Shown here piece by piece: positions 45,352 through 53,679 of a stretch of 64,000 nucleotides of DNA. Numbering within the stretch: position 1 is the stretch's first letter; every line of letters starts with the position of its first letter. Source of the DNA: Hydrogenophaga sp. Its GTDB lineage: Bacteria > Pseudomonadota > Gammaproteobacteria > Burkholderiales > Burkholderiaceae_C. Position numbers and translations under genes: made by a program. The notes below the pieces were generated by a model. That model searched no databases and was not told where the DNA came from. It saw only the letters and a list, made by a program, of their open reading frames with translations. Where the stretch lies: assembly GCA_030682835.1 (NCBI GenBank), contig JAUXNG010000091.1:1-64000 (forward strand). The letters are read 5' to 3'.

Positions 45352-45428
45352 CTGCCCGTAGCTCAACCGGATAGAGCAGCTGCCTTCTAAGCAGCAGGTC
45401 GGGGGTTCGAGTCCCTCCGGGCAGGCCA
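45352..45428 (+). tRNA. tRNA-Arg (anticodon TCT)
   Basis: A 77-nt cloverleaf. Acceptor CTGCCCG pairs with CGGGCAG, T8-A9 follow, the anticodon stem-loop is CTGCCTTCTAAGCAG with TCT, the T-arm is GGGTTCGAGTCCC, and the discriminator G and CCA are encoded. The integrase gene begins about 280 nt downstream, so the 3' end of this tRNA is the probable insertion site of the element. Confidence 0.96.
45405..45428 (+). other. Candidate attachment site (attL) at the tRNA-Arg 3' end
   Basis: P4-type integrases usually recombine at the 3' part of a tRNA gene, and this tRNA end is restored and next to the integrase. I did not find a second copy of the sequence in the window, so the other end remains undefined. 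Confidence 0.4.
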
Positions 45429-45552
45429 TTGGCAGATTTCATACCGTCCCAGGAAGTCCGTCAAGGTCTGATAAATCTTTGATTTCAAACGATTTTTTTG
45501 AAGTTTAGGTTCTGCAAAGGCCCAAGCGAGCCCGTTGCAGCTCTCCAAAAAC

Positions 45553-45709
45553 TGGGGAACAATTGGGGGAACAGGACCCGAATTTTTGTCTGGTGGGCCT
45601 GGTTGTTCCCCCAGATTTGAACTTCTCCGCCTGCGAAAGTCGATAAAAAGCGGGGTTTTTGGGGGAACAACCACCAGGTTTTTGGACTTCAGCCGGAGTT
45701 GTTCCCCCA
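45553..45709. repeat. Five copies of an 11-bp element in front of the integrase, arranged as two 50-bp inverted units
   Basis: TGGGGGAACAA or a close variant occurs at 45553, 45564 and 45660. Its complement occurs at 45603-45613 and 45699-45709. Units 45564-45613 and 45660-45709 are each an inverted pair with 28 nt between the arms. The last copy ends on the A of the integrase ATG. They are likely binding sites for the integrase or an excision factor. Confidence 0.75.
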
Positions 45710-46962
45710 TGTTGACCGACATCGCCTGCAAAGCCGCTGTTTGCCCGCCGGGTAAGCAGCGGGCACGTTTGTCTGACGCCGGTGGTCTCTACCTGGAGAC
45801 CTCACCCAGCGGATCAAGACGCTGGTTCTGGAAGTACCGGTTCGGCAATAAAGAGAAGCGTCTGGCGTTGGGCACCTACCCCGCCGTTTCACTGAAACAA
45901 GCCCGCAGCGAACGTGACGCCGCTCGCCGCACCCTGCAGTCAGGCTCGGACCCATCGAAACGCCGTCAAATCGAGCGGCTGGAAGCCCAACTCATAGAGG
46001 CCAACACGTTTGAAGAAGTGGCTCGGGAGCTGCATGTCACCAAGGCGAGCGGTTGGAGCAAGCAGTATGGGGAACGCTGGCTGGAACGCATGGAAAAGGA
46101 CTTGTTCCCCTGGATCGGTCCCGTTCCCTTACCAGAGATCACGGCACCGATGCTGCTCAACACGTTGCGCAAGATTGAAAAAAGGGGTGCGCGGGAAACC
46201 GCACACACCTTGCGCCAGACGGCTGGGCAGGTATTCCGCTACGGCGTCGCCACGGGCCGTTGCGAACGCAACCCCGCGCCCGACCTTCACGGAGCGCTTC
46301 AGCCACTGAATATCAAGCACATGGCCGCCATTCTGGAGCCGGCCCAGGCCGGTCAACTGATGCGGGCCATCCACGACTATTCCGGGCAACCAGTCACCCG
46401 AACCGCGCTACTACTGTCCGCCCTGCTGTTTCAACGTCCCGGCAACATGCGGGCCATGCAATGGAGCGAAGTGAACCTGGTCGAGCGAGTCTGGACCATC
46501 CCGGCGGACAAGATGAAGCGCACGGTCTACGGCAAGCTCAATGGCCGTCCGCACCTGGTGCCGCTGTCACCCCAGGCCGTCGAGTTACTGCGCGACTTGC
46601 ACCCGCTCACGGGTCAGTCACCATACGTCTTCCCTAGCTTGGTGAGTGCGCAACGTCCCATGAGCGAAAACACCTTGCGAGTCGCAATGAGACGCATGGG
46701 TTACAGCAATGAAGACATGACGCCGCACGGCTTTCGCGCGATGGCTCGAACACTCATGGTCGAGAAGCTGAACATGCATCCCGATGTCATAGAAGCCCAG
46801 CTGGCGCACGGAAAATCCGGCCCGCTGGGAGCTGCCTACGACCGCGCCGAGTTCATGGAGCAGCGCCGCAAGATGATGCACGAGTGGGCCACCTACCTTG
46901 AACGCCTGCGCACGGGTGCCAATCCCCCTGCAAAGCGAAAGCCACTCGCAAAACCTGCCTGA
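45709..46962 (+). CDS. Tyrosine-type integrase (P4 type, DUF4102 arm-binding domain)
   Basis: Recombines the element with the tRNA-Arg site. The ATG at 45709 gives 417 residues. The arm-binding domain at residues 1-90 has LSDAGGLYLETSPSGSRRW and LGTYPAVSLKQARSERD. The core-binding domain is at about 100-185. The catalytic domain has Arg in LLFQRPGNMRAMQW near 240, the HGFRAMAR His-x-x-Arg box near 345, LAHG near 367 and the Tyr nucleophile in GAAYDRAEF near 375. The ribosome site is weak. The start codon overlaps a repeat copy, which suggests autoregulation. Confidence 0.94.
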   Translation: MLTDIACKAAVCPPGKQRARLSDAGGLYLETSPSGSRRWFWKYRFGNKEKRLALGTYPAVSLKQARSERDAARRTLQSGSDPSKRRQIERLEAQLIEANTFEEVARELHVTKASGWSKQYGERWLERMEKDLFPWIGPVPLPEITAPMLLNTLRKIEKRGARETAHTLRQTAGQVFRYGVATGRCERNPAPDLHGALQPLNIKHMAAILEPAQAGQLMRAIHDYSGQPVTRTALLLSALLFQRPGNMRAMQWSEVNLVERVWTIPADKMKRTVYGKLNGRPHLVPLSPQAVELLRDLHPLTGQSPYVFPSLVSAQRPMSENTLRVAMRRMGYSNEDMTPHGFRAMARTLMVEKLNMHPDVIEAQLAHGKSGPLGAAYDRAEFMEQRRKMMHEWATYLERLRTGANPPAKRKPLAKPA

Positions 46963-47033
46963 GCGTTGCGTGCGCTGTGTAGAGATGGCAGCCTACGAGG
47001 GCCGTGCATCTGCCTGAAACATTGATGGAAAGC

Positions 47034-48044
47034 TCACCGATTCGGTCCGATGTCTCGTGGCCGAGTCTGTGGCTGCGGATCCGGTCGACGTTCGGGTTGC
47101 TGCGCTGTTCGCTGCCCTTTCAGCTCGCCACGCACCGGCCCACGTTGTGGCTCATCGGCCTGGGCCATTTCGTTGACGAAACGGGCGACATGCCCGGCCA
47201 GCTGACGATCGGCCGCCTCGCCTGATTGTGCCAGGGCCCGTCCAATCTGCAGCCAGGCCTCGACAGCGACAGCCCTCGCAGGATGCGCCTGAGGGCCGCT
47301 TTCTTTGTCTGAAGGGACGCGACGCAGGCGTCCTTCTTCCTGCGCCTTCAGGCGCCACAGCGGATCGGGTTGCTTGCGTTGACCGCGCGTGAGCCGCCGC
47401 GTCGCTTCAGCCTCCACACCATACCCCCGCAGCTTGTCGGCAAAGGTTTCACGCCAGCGCTGCAGGTCGGCCTTGCGCGGGTTGAGCCGCTTGCCCCGCA
47501 TCGACTCGGCCCGCACGCTGATGTGCACATGCGGATTGGCCTGGTGGTCGTGCAGCACCATCACGTACTTGTGGTCCGCCAGCTCGGGCTGCGCGAATTC
47601 GCGCGCCGCCTTCTGAACGATCAGCGGGTCGGTGCCGCGTGGCATCGACAACATGATGTTGAAGGCCTCGCGTCGGTACCCGACGTCGTCGATCAGGCCG
47701 CCCCCGAACCGCCAATCGTCGGCCAGTTCGTGCACGGCACCTTTGCCGCGCACGGTCTCGCCCTGCTCGTTCTCGATGTCGAGCCGGCCGTTCTTACTGA
47801 TGTAGCGGAAGTGGGCCGCAATGGCGAGCATGCCCCGCCCGCCCCCGGTGACCTTGACCATGACTTGCGGCACCCGGCGCACCACCGTGGCTTCGATGCG
47901 CTGGCGAATGGCGGCTGCCCGCTTGCGCAGGCCACCCCCTTCCAGGCGTGGCTCGCGACGGCCCTTGACGACCCGGTTGCCGGGGTAGAACAGACGGTCG
48001 CCCCACTGAACGAGCACGCCATCGATGTTGGGTGTCTGGGCCAT
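47034..48044 (-). CDS. Relaxase / mobilization nuclease
   Basis: Nicks DNA at oriT and starts transfer. The ATG at 48044 gives 336 residues. The metal-binding three-His motif is in HDHQANPHVHISV near residue 160, and a HFRYISKNGRLDIENE segment near 78 is typical of MobA/VirD2-type relaxases. The C-terminal 90 residues are Arg/Gln-rich and disordered, and no helicase or primase domain is present. It is downstream of the MobC-like gene on the same strand. It is convergent with the integrase. Confidence 0.88.
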   Translation of the reverse strand: MAQTPNIDGVLVQWGDRLFYPGNRVVKGRREPRLEGGGLRKRAAAIRQRIEATVVRRVPQVMVKVTGGGRGMLAIAAHFRYISKNGRLDIENEQGETVRGKGAVHELADDWRFGGGLIDDVGYRREAFNIMLSMPRGTDPLIVQKAAREFAQPELADHKYVMVLHDHQANPHVHISVRAESMRGKRLNPRKADLQRWRETFADKLRGYGVEAEATRRLTRGQRKQPDPLWRLKAQEEGRLRRVPSDKESGPQAHPARAVAVEAWLQIGRALAQSGEAADRQLAGHVARFVNEMAQADEPQRGPVRGELKGQRTAQQPERRPDPQPQTRPRDIGPNR

Positions 48045-48060
48045 GCTGTTCTCCCGGGTG

Positions 48061-48636
48061 TCAGCGGTGGGTCCGGCGCTGGCTCTCAGCGGGCTTCCCG
48101 CGCGGGCGCAGGTCGGCCAGCAAGCCGGCGGCTTCCTTGAGGTGGCGTCGGACGTCCCCATCCAGCGTGTCGAGCATGTCGCGGTACACCAGCGCCTGCA
48201 GCACCTTGCTCAGGGTCAGGAGGCGCGTGAGGGCGTGGATGTTGCGGCTGAGGCTGGACAGCTGGGCGTTGGACGCCGTGAGCGCGGCGAGCTGGTCAAC
48301 TCGGCTGACACCGGACGTCAGCGCGGGGATGCCGGCGATGAGACCGGCCAGGTAGGCGCCGCGCGAGAGCCCTGCCGCAGAGGCGCCAGCCACCAGGCGT
48401 TGGGCTTCGTCGAGGGTCAACCGGATGGACAACTTGACGATGGCGGCCTGCGTTCCCACGCGATGCAGAACCTCGGGCGTTGCCTGTTCAGGTGCCGCAT
48501 TCAAGCCCAGTTCGCGGGCCACCGCCCGGCGAACCAGCGCCGACACGCTCAAGCGTTCAGCGTGAGCGCGCTCCACCAGCGAGGCCTTGAGACCGCGCAT
48601 ATCGACCGAGACAAAGTCAGGTTGATGGGTGTTCAT
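48061..48636 (-). CDS. MobC-like relaxosome accessory protein
   Basis: The ATG at 48636 gives 191 residues. An N-terminal ribbon-helix-helix-like stretch (DFVSVDMRGLKASLVERA, LSVSALVRRAVAREL) is followed by a second helical module with KLSIRLTLDEAQRLVAGASA and GLSRGAYLAGLIAG, as in MobC proteins, and SLSRNIHALTRLL. These proteins help the relaxase open oriT. It lies 16 nt before the relaxase gene, and the probable oriT is just upstream. Confidence 0.75.
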   Translation of the reverse strand: MNTHQPDFVSVDMRGLKASLVERAHAERLSVSALVRRAVARELGLNAAPEQATPEVLHRVGTQAAIVKLSIRLTLDEAQRLVAGASAAGLSRGAYLAGLIAGIPALTSGVSRVDQLAALTASNAQLSSLSRNIHALTRLLTLSKVLQALVYRDMLDTLDGDVRRHLKEAAGLLADLRPRGKPAESQRRTHR

Positions 48637-48920
48637 GGTGCGACCGAAGGGAGACAACGTGAGCGCAGCGAGCGTTTGTGAAACTGGCGGCACGCCGCCT
48701 ATCTCTGCACTCACCCTTGACTCCATGGTCATCTGGAAAGGCCTTGGTCAAGGCGCTGGATTCGGGTCTGAATCCAGCGCCAGACAGGCGTGCACACGGG
48801 TGGAAGATGGGCCTCAACACCAGGCACCCACCGCCCTGTTGAACAACAACCGCACAACAACTGCACAAACTGAATAACAAGCGATCCGTTACCGAACCGG
48901 CACTGGATAGCGAGGACACG
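48637..48920. other. Probable origin of transfer (oriT) region
   Basis: This divergent spacer between mob and stb genes is rich in palindromes. GGCGGC-AC-GCCGCC is at 48686-48699, next to CTATCTCTGC (48699-48708), which resembles the RP4-type nick region. GCCTTG-GT-CAAGGC is at 48741-48754. A perfect 12-bp stem, GGCGCTGGATTC, lies at 48752-48781 with a 6-nt loop. Such structure between these genes is expected of an oriT. The nick site is a guess. Confidence 0.55.
48841..48884 (+). repeat. Four 11-bp phased repeats upstream of the stbA-like gene
   Basis: Units GAACAACAACC, GCACAACAACT, GCACAAACTGA and ATAACAAGCGA follow each other with an 11-bp step. Plasmid R388 StbA binds 9-bp direct repeats spaced by 2 bp, giving the same period, so these may be the binding sites of the adjacent protein. 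The last two units are less alike. Confidence 0.55.
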
Positions 48921-49331
48921 ATGAAGCTGGACCCGAAGGAACCCCCTGGGCGCAGCACGCGCAAAGCGCGGCGTTTTGCAGCAGAGATCAGCGCGCTACG
49001 CGCCCAGGGCTACACGTTCGAGGCGATCCGACAGGCGTTGGCGGAAGTCGGCGTCCAGGTCAGCAATGCCACGGTTCAGCGTGAGGCGGCCCGAGCAACC
49101 AGGCTCAGAAGCCAGGCGATGCCGCTGGCGCCCTGCAGCCGGCCTGACCCGGTGCTGCAGGGCGCTGCACCGCCGAACGGGGTTCCAGCCGGGACACCGC
49201 CTCAGCGGCTTCCCGACACCCGAACGGCTTCAGATCTGCGCAGTGCCAGGGAAATCGCCGAAGCCTTCACCAAGACACACATCAGCAACCCCCTGGTTCG
49301 CGCCAGGGTCAACGCAAAGGACGTGACATGA
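48921..49331 (+). CDS. StbA-like DNA-binding protein
   Basis: A 136-residue basic protein. A helix-turn-helix-like region is seen at residues 14-60 (AEISALRAQGYTFEAIRQAL, VSNATVQREAARATRL), followed by a Pro-rich and a short C-terminal helix. The start ATG has AGGA upstream. Its stop overlaps the next start by 4 nt, and the next product is clearly StbB-like, so this gene has the position of stbA. StbA proteins control plasmid stability and conjugation. The assignment relies mainly on context. Confidence 0.65.
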   Translation: MKLDPKEPPGRSTRKARRFAAEISALRAQGYTFEAIRQALAEVGVQVSNATVQREAARATRLRSQAMPLAPCSRPDPVLQGAAPPNGVPAGTPPQRLPDTRTASDLRSAREIAEAFTKTHISNPLVRARVNAKDVT

Positions 49332-50071
49332 AGATCGCCGTCATCAATTTCTCGGGCAACGTGGGCAAGTCCACGGTGGCGCGCCACCTGTTGCTGCCCC
49401 GCATCGCAGGGGCCGAACTGGTCTCGGTCGAGACGCTCAATGCCGACGAAAGCCAGGTGCAGGCCTTGCGCGGTCGGCAGTTCGGGGAACTACAGGAGTA
49501 CCTGCAGACCATCGACCATGCGGTGGTTGACATTGGTGCGAGCAACGTCGAAGAACTGCTCGAACTGATGCGCCGGTACCGGGGCAGCCACGAGGACTTT
49601 GATTGCTTCGTGGTACCCACGGTGCCGGCACTCAAGCAACAACAGGACACCATCGCCACGCTGATCGATCTGTCACGCCAGGGCATTCCCGCCTCCAAGA
49701 TCCGGCTGGTGTTCAACATGGTGGACCGCAGCATCAACTTTGGCGCGTCATTCTTTCTTGTGATGGGGTATGTCAAGGAGCAACCGGTGGCACTCGCAAA
49801 CCCGGCCTGCTGCATGGGTACGAACGAAATCTATGCCAGGGTGCGCAACCAGGGGATTGACCTGGCCACCCTGGCGCGTGACGACACCGACTACAAAGCG
49901 CTGATCGCCCAGGCGCCCAGCCCGGCAGAAAAACTCGCCCTGGCCCAGAAGCTGGCCACGCGCAGGCTGGCCAGCGGTGTGGTGCCTGAGCTCGACGCCT
50001 GCTTTGCGGCGCTCGAACTGCAAACGTGCGTTGCGACCCCTGTGGCCACGCTGGTGCGGGAGCCCCAGTGA
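49328..50071 (+). CDS. stbB: StbB-like ParA-type ATPase
   Basis: A 247-residue P-loop protein. The N-terminus MKIAVINFSGNVGKSTVARH is a deviant Walker A (GNVGKS) typical of StbB proteins of plasmids such as R388. HAVVDIGASNVEELLELM near residue 60 is the Walker-A' region. It is coupled to genes on both sides by 4-nt overlaps. StbB, in R388, acts in conjugation together with StbA. It is probably part of DNA positioning for transfer here. Confidence 0.85.
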   Translation: MKIAVINFSGNVGKSTVARHLLLPRIAGAELVSVETLNADESQVQALRGRQFGELQEYLQTIDHAVVDIGASNVEELLELMRRYRGSHEDFDCFVVPTVPALKQQQDTIATLIDLSRQGIPASKIRLVFNMVDRSINFGASFFLVMGYVKEQPVALANPACCMGTNEIYARVRNQGIDLATLARDDTDYKALIAQAPSPAEKLALAQKLATRRLASGVVPELDACFAALELQTCVATPVATLVREPQ

Positions 50072-50538
50072 GCGATCTGACCACCGCCCGGGAGGCCCTG
50101 ATGGCCGAGGCCATCGGCGACCTGGGGAAGCTGCTGGACCGGGTGGAGACCCTGGTGCCCACGCTGGAGGCCAGACAGCTTGAGCTGGTTCAAGCCAGCA
50201 CCGACTTGGCGGGCCAGGTCAACGCCTATGCCAGGCGCATGGAAGACATCACCGAGAACATGAAGTCGCAGGCGGTCAAGTACATGGCCCGACGGGCCGA
50301 CGAGCTGGTCCGGGCCACCGTGGACACACAGACCCGGGCGATGGACGAGGCAGCGCGCACCGTGTTCAGAAATGAAGTGGGCCCGGCCCTGCAGCGTATG
50401 GTGAAGCCACTGCAGGACGTCTCGGACCTGGCCCGCCGGGGTGGCCGCCCCTGGGAATGGTGGCTGCTGCACGTGGCGACCGCAGTGCTCTCCTCTGCCA
50501 TCAGCTGGGGAATGGCTGCATGGCTCTGGCTTCGGTGA
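50068..50538 (+). CDS. StbC-like membrane protein with coiled coil
   Basis: The GTG at 50068 overlaps the StbB stop (GTGA) and gives 156 residues. A coiled coil from about 10 to 110 is rich in Glu, Ala, Arg and Leu (LEARQLELVQASTDLAGQV, RAMDEAARTVFRNEVGPAL). A single C-terminal membrane helix ends it (LLHVATAVLSSAISWGMAAW). This shape and place correspond to stbC of StbABC-type operons. The function is not known from the sequence. Confidence 0.65.
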   Translation: MSDLTTAREALMAEAIGDLGKLLDRVETLVPTLEARQLELVQASTDLAGQVNAYARRMEDITENMKSQAVKYMARRADELVRATVDTQTRAMDEAARTVFRNEVGPALQRMVKPLQDVSDLARRGGRPWEWWLLHVATAVLSSAISWGMAAWLWLR

Positions 50539-50642
50539 GCAGCAGCCGGGATCGCGCGAGCCGGCCACAGCCGGGGAGCGCGTGTCGGCCTGTGCGGCAA
50601 ACGCACCGCCCAGCGCTGGAGGCGGTGCGTTGATGGACCCGA

Positions 50643-51503
50643 TCAGGCCTTGAGCTGGCGCATTTCTTCGGCCAGGATCCACAAGGCCCGGTTCAGGCTC
50701 ACGCTGCGGTCGATGCCGGCAATCGCCCGGGTGTGCACGCGCCGGCCGGTGGCACTGCGTCCGATCTGGCCACCACGCAGCGCGTTCTCATGCGTCCGCT
50801 GGAGAATGCTCCACAGGCTGTGTCCCAGGTCTTCGGGGCGACGGGCTTCGATCAGCTGCTCGGCCGTGATGGGCGCCGGTGGCTGGCCTTCGCTGCGTTC
50901 TCCGAAGCGCAGCGCCAGGGCGGCGCGGGCAAAAGCCACCTCTTCCTCGGGCTGAAGGGTCAGGGCTTTCATCGCCTCGGTGGACGCTTCCACGGCCTCG
51001 AAGTCGTCGAGCACACGAAACGCCCCTTCGATCACCTCATGCTGGCAGTTGCCTTTGTGGGGGATGCGGATGTCGTGGGCGATGTCCCCCACCACCAGAC
51101 CGTTGCAGCAGATAAATCTGAAGACGCCTGCGAGCATCTGATAGCTGCTGGCCCCGTCGTGGCTGTTGATCAGGATGATCTCGTTGGCTTCGGGGCGGTT
51201 GGTGACCTGGCCCGCGTGGCGCAGGCGGATCATGTGTTTGGTGAAGGCCGTCTTGCCTTCGATGCGGCTCCTGCCCTGCGCGACCATGAAGGGCTCGAAC
51301 CCTTCGCGGCGCAGCCCGTGCAGCACCTCGATCGTGGGAATGTAGGTGTAGCGCTCGGAACGGCTGGCGTGCTTGCCCTCGGCAAAGATGGACGGCGCGG
51401 CGCGGCGCATCTGCTCGTCACCGAGCGGGGTCTCGCTGCGCAGGACAAAGGTTTGCTGGCCGAAACGGGTGACCAGCGTGCGGGAAGCTTGGACGGTGTT
51501 CAT
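50643..51503 (-). CDS. DUF932-domain protein (plasmid/ICE-associated)
   Basis: The ATG at 51503 gives 286 residues. The DUF932 hallmarks are a central IRLRHAGQVTNRPEANEIIL, the NSHDGASSYQMLAGVFRFIC segment near 120 and CNGLVVGD near 139. The protein is common on plasmids and integrative elements; its role is unclear. It stands downstream of ssb on the same strand with a gap of 92 nt. A GAGCATCGCC stretch precedes the start. Confidence 0.85.
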   Translation of the reverse strand: MNTVQASRTLVTRFGQQTFVLRSETPLGDEQMRRAAPSIFAEGKHASRSERYTYIPTIEVLHGLRREGFEPFMVAQGRSRIEGKTAFTKHMIRLRHAGQVTNRPEANEIILINSHDGASSYQMLAGVFRFICCNGLVVGDIAHDIRIPHKGNCQHEVIEGAFRVLDDFEAVEASTEAMKALTLQPEEEVAFARAALALRFGERSEGQPPAPITAEQLIEARRPEDLGHSLWSILQRTHENALRGGQIGRSATGRRVHTRAIAGIDRSVSLNRALWILAEEMRQLKA

Positions 51504-51595
51504 GGCGATGCTCCTGAGAACAAAAAGGGGAAGAAAAAGGAAAGGAACGAAAACGGGATGGCCGGGCGGGCGGACACGGTCCGGCACATGTGGCT

Positions 51596-52060
51596 TCAGG
51601 CATTCACCGGCTGGCGTTCGCGCCGGGTCTGGCGGCGGCTGGGGGTCGGACTGTTCGGGCCACTTCCATCGCCTGCAGATGGCGCAGCGCCACCCTCGCG
51701 CGCCCGGCGTGCCTCCCCTTCGGCCCGGCTATCGAGGTAATCGATCTCGTCGACCGTGAAGGCCATGCCGTGCACCTCGCGCCCGTCGGCGTCCTTGTAA
51801 ACGTTGTTGCGTACGCGGCCCATGAGGTTGACGTGCGAGCCCTTGCCCAGGTAGGCGGCGGCGTGTTCGGCCTGCGCGCCCCAGAGCGTCCAGCGGATCG
51901 CGGTGGCCATCTGCTCCCGGGCTTCGCCGCTGCCGCGGTACTGGTTGCTGATGGCGGTGAGCACCGCCCGGGCGCGCTGGCCCTCGCGGGTGTTGACGTG
52001 TTCGAACTGGACGGCACCGGCCAGATGGGCGTTGCGCTGGATGACGTGGACGTGGGCCAT
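51596..52060 (-). CDS. ssb: Single-stranded DNA-binding protein, element-encoded
   Basis: A 154-residue OB-fold protein (residues 1-110). It shows QFEHVNTREGQRARAVLTAI, IRWTLWGAQAEHAAAYLGKG and HVNLMGRVRNNVYKDADGRE, as in SSB proteins. The C-terminal tail is Arg/Ser-rich and ends RRERQPVNA, without the acidic Asp-Asp-Ile-Pro-Phe tip that recruits host proteins. This is common for plasmid-borne forms. It precedes the DUF932 gene. Confidence 0.85.
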   Translation of the reverse strand: MAHVHVIQRNAHLAGAVQFEHVNTREGQRARAVLTAISNQYRGSGEAREQMATAIRWTLWGAQAEHAAAYLGKGSHVNLMGRVRNNVYKDADGREVHGMAFTVDEIDYLDSRAEGEARRAREGGAAPSAGDGSGPNSPTPSRRQTRRERQPVNA

Positions 52061-52558
52061 GGTGAAACTCCTGAAGTGAGCGAAGCAGCCGGACCCCGAT
52101 CTGGGTTCCTCAAAGCTGATCCTCTCGCTCGGACTTCCTCGCTCCCGCCCACGGGCGGGCGGGGGGTGGGCATGGCCCCTTCCCCGAGGGAAGGGGTGGG
52201 GGATGGGCAAAACCACGCAGCCGAAGCAGTGCGCCGTCACCGGCCCACCGCTGAAAAAGATCCCCCCCAAGTCCCCCTCACCTGTGGATGGGGGCGCCGG
52301 GGGGGGATCTGCGGTGGGCAGCCTGGCGCACGCGCTGCCCTCACCTCTTCGGTGGTGCGGGCGAAGCCTGCGCCACCGGATGACCTGAGCAGCGGCGCCT
52401 GCTGCGAACGGCGTGCCACCCAAGCGCAGCGACTGGCGCGGTGTTCGAGCCGCTGCGATCACGTCGGCGGGCCAGCCCAGACGCCAGTGCTGGCCCGCCA
52501 CCACCCTCCTCTGCTGGCGCCCGATGCCCGCGCGCAGCGCGCTGATGGATGAACCAAT
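52061..52558. other. Structured GC-rich non-coding region upstream of ssb
   Basis: No gene is supported here. The stretch is unusually full of G- and C-tracts and inverted repeats: CCTTCCCCGAGGGAAGG near 52180, CGCCCACGGGCG near 52147 and a perfect 11-bp pair (AGATCCCCCCC / GGGGGGGATCT) at 52258-52268 and 52300-52310 enclosing a second C5/G5 pair. It may be a leader or regulatory RNA or a single-strand promoter. Confidence 0.4.
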
Positions 52559-52579
52559 AAAAAAGGGCCCGAAGGCCCC
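52559..52579 (-). terminator. Terminator after radC-like gene
   Basis: On the complement, GGGCC-TTCG-GGCCC is followed by six T, a UUCG-tetraloop terminator, 5 nt beyond the radC stop. Confidence 0.8.
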
Positions 52580-52583
52580 GGGC

Positions 52584-53120
52584 TCAAACCAGCCCCTGCT
52601 CTGCCATGGACTGCACCGCGCTGCCCGCGACGATGAAGTGGTCCAGCACCCGCACGTCGATCAGCGCTGCCGCCTGCTTGAGCGTCTGCGTCAGGTGCTC
52701 GTCGGCCCGGGACGGTGTGGCCACGCCCGAGGGGTGGTTGTGCACGAGCAGCAGCGCCGAGCTGTTGCGCACCAGCGCATCGCGCACGACTTCGCGCGGG
52801 TAGACCGATGTCTGCGAGACCGTGCCCCGGAACATCTCGACGTAGTCAATCACCCGGTGCTGCGAGTCCAGGTGCACCACCGCAAACACCTCGTGCGGCA
52901 GATGACCGAGACGGGTGCGCAGGAAGTCCTTGACCACCGGGGGCGAGTCCATCACGTCGCTACCGCGCACCTGTGGGGCCAGCAATTGCTGCGCCGCCAG
53001 CAGCACCTCGTCGGCCGCAGCCCGGCGGTACTGCCCGCGCGTATCGCGCACCAGCAGCGGTCCCGCTGCGGCAAAAGAAGCCTGAAAGGATTCGAGCGAA
53101 GAAAACAGATCGTGTTGCAT
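52584..53120 (-). CDS. RadC/JAB-domain protein
   Basis: The ATG at 53120 gives 178 residues, short compared with chromosomal RadC (about 225) and without the helix-hairpin-helix N-terminus. The JAMM metal motif is complete: Glu in HEVFAVVHLDSQHRV, then LLLVHNHPSGVATPSRADEHL near residues 122-142. The family is common in mobile elements and its role is unresolved. It is a single gene with its own terminator. Confidence 0.9.
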   Translation of the reverse strand: MQHDLFSSLESFQASFAAAGPLLVRDTRGQYRRAAADEVLLAAQQLLAPQVRGSDVMDSPPVVKDFLRTRLGHLPHEVFAVVHLDSQHRVIDYVEMFRGTVSQTSVYPREVVRDALVRNSSALLLVHNHPSGVATPSRADEHLTQTLKQAAALIDVRVLDHFIVAGSAVQSMAEQGLV

Positions 53121-53679
53121 GACGCACTCCGGTGAATCGGGCGGGATTGCCCGAGACCGGAAAACGGCACGCCGCAGCGCAGCGGTCACAGGTTCGAAGA
53201 CGGCCGCACGGCCGCCAGCACACGCAGTGGGCGCAGACCTTGAGCGCGAGAACGGTGTGACAGGATGAAGGGAACAGCAAGCCAGCCCCACCACACCAGC
53301 ACGAGAGCAGAGAAGGCAAGCGCAGCGCGCAGGCCGGGGGCCCCGGGGCGGCCGGAGGGGGTCAGGGATCGAAGCCGCATGGCCGTGACCCGGCACGGGG
53401 CGCAGCCCGCAGAGCCCGACGGCGATACGCCGGGACCCAGACCGGATGGCAGTACACCACGCCAGCACCTTGATGAGGCCAAAACCTTCAAAGGCAAATA
53501 ACCATCATCAAATATCGAAAAAGTGACCATTAAAGTTCGCTTTTTTCGTTCATCCGTGTCATTGGACTGATGATTAGGCAATTGGCCACTTTTATGGCCG
53601 TACCTGACCGACCGCAGACGTGGAATTATCACAATCCTGAATATCGACGCCCAGAAGCTGCCCGAAGTCGTGCGTTTCC
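53121..53679. other. Intergenic region upstream of the radC-like gene
   Basis: A 560-bp stretch. The first 400 nt are GC-rich; 53490-53640 is clearly AT-richer than its surroundings and may hold the promoter. One minus-strand frame from 53530 to 53186 could encode a 114-residue protein with a hydrophobic stretch, but no family or ribosome site supports it. Confidence 0.35.

Noticed and set aside
45176-45731. Minus-strand frames with GGTRTPDLLLRR and RDSNPRP-like ends
   Set aside because: These are translations of the reverse strand of the two tRNA genes, a well-known false-protein artefact.
53186-53530. Minus-strand frame with a hydrophobic stretch upstream of radC
   Set aside because: No ribosome site, no recognised family and a Ser/Gly/Pro/Arg-rich composition; left as intergenic.
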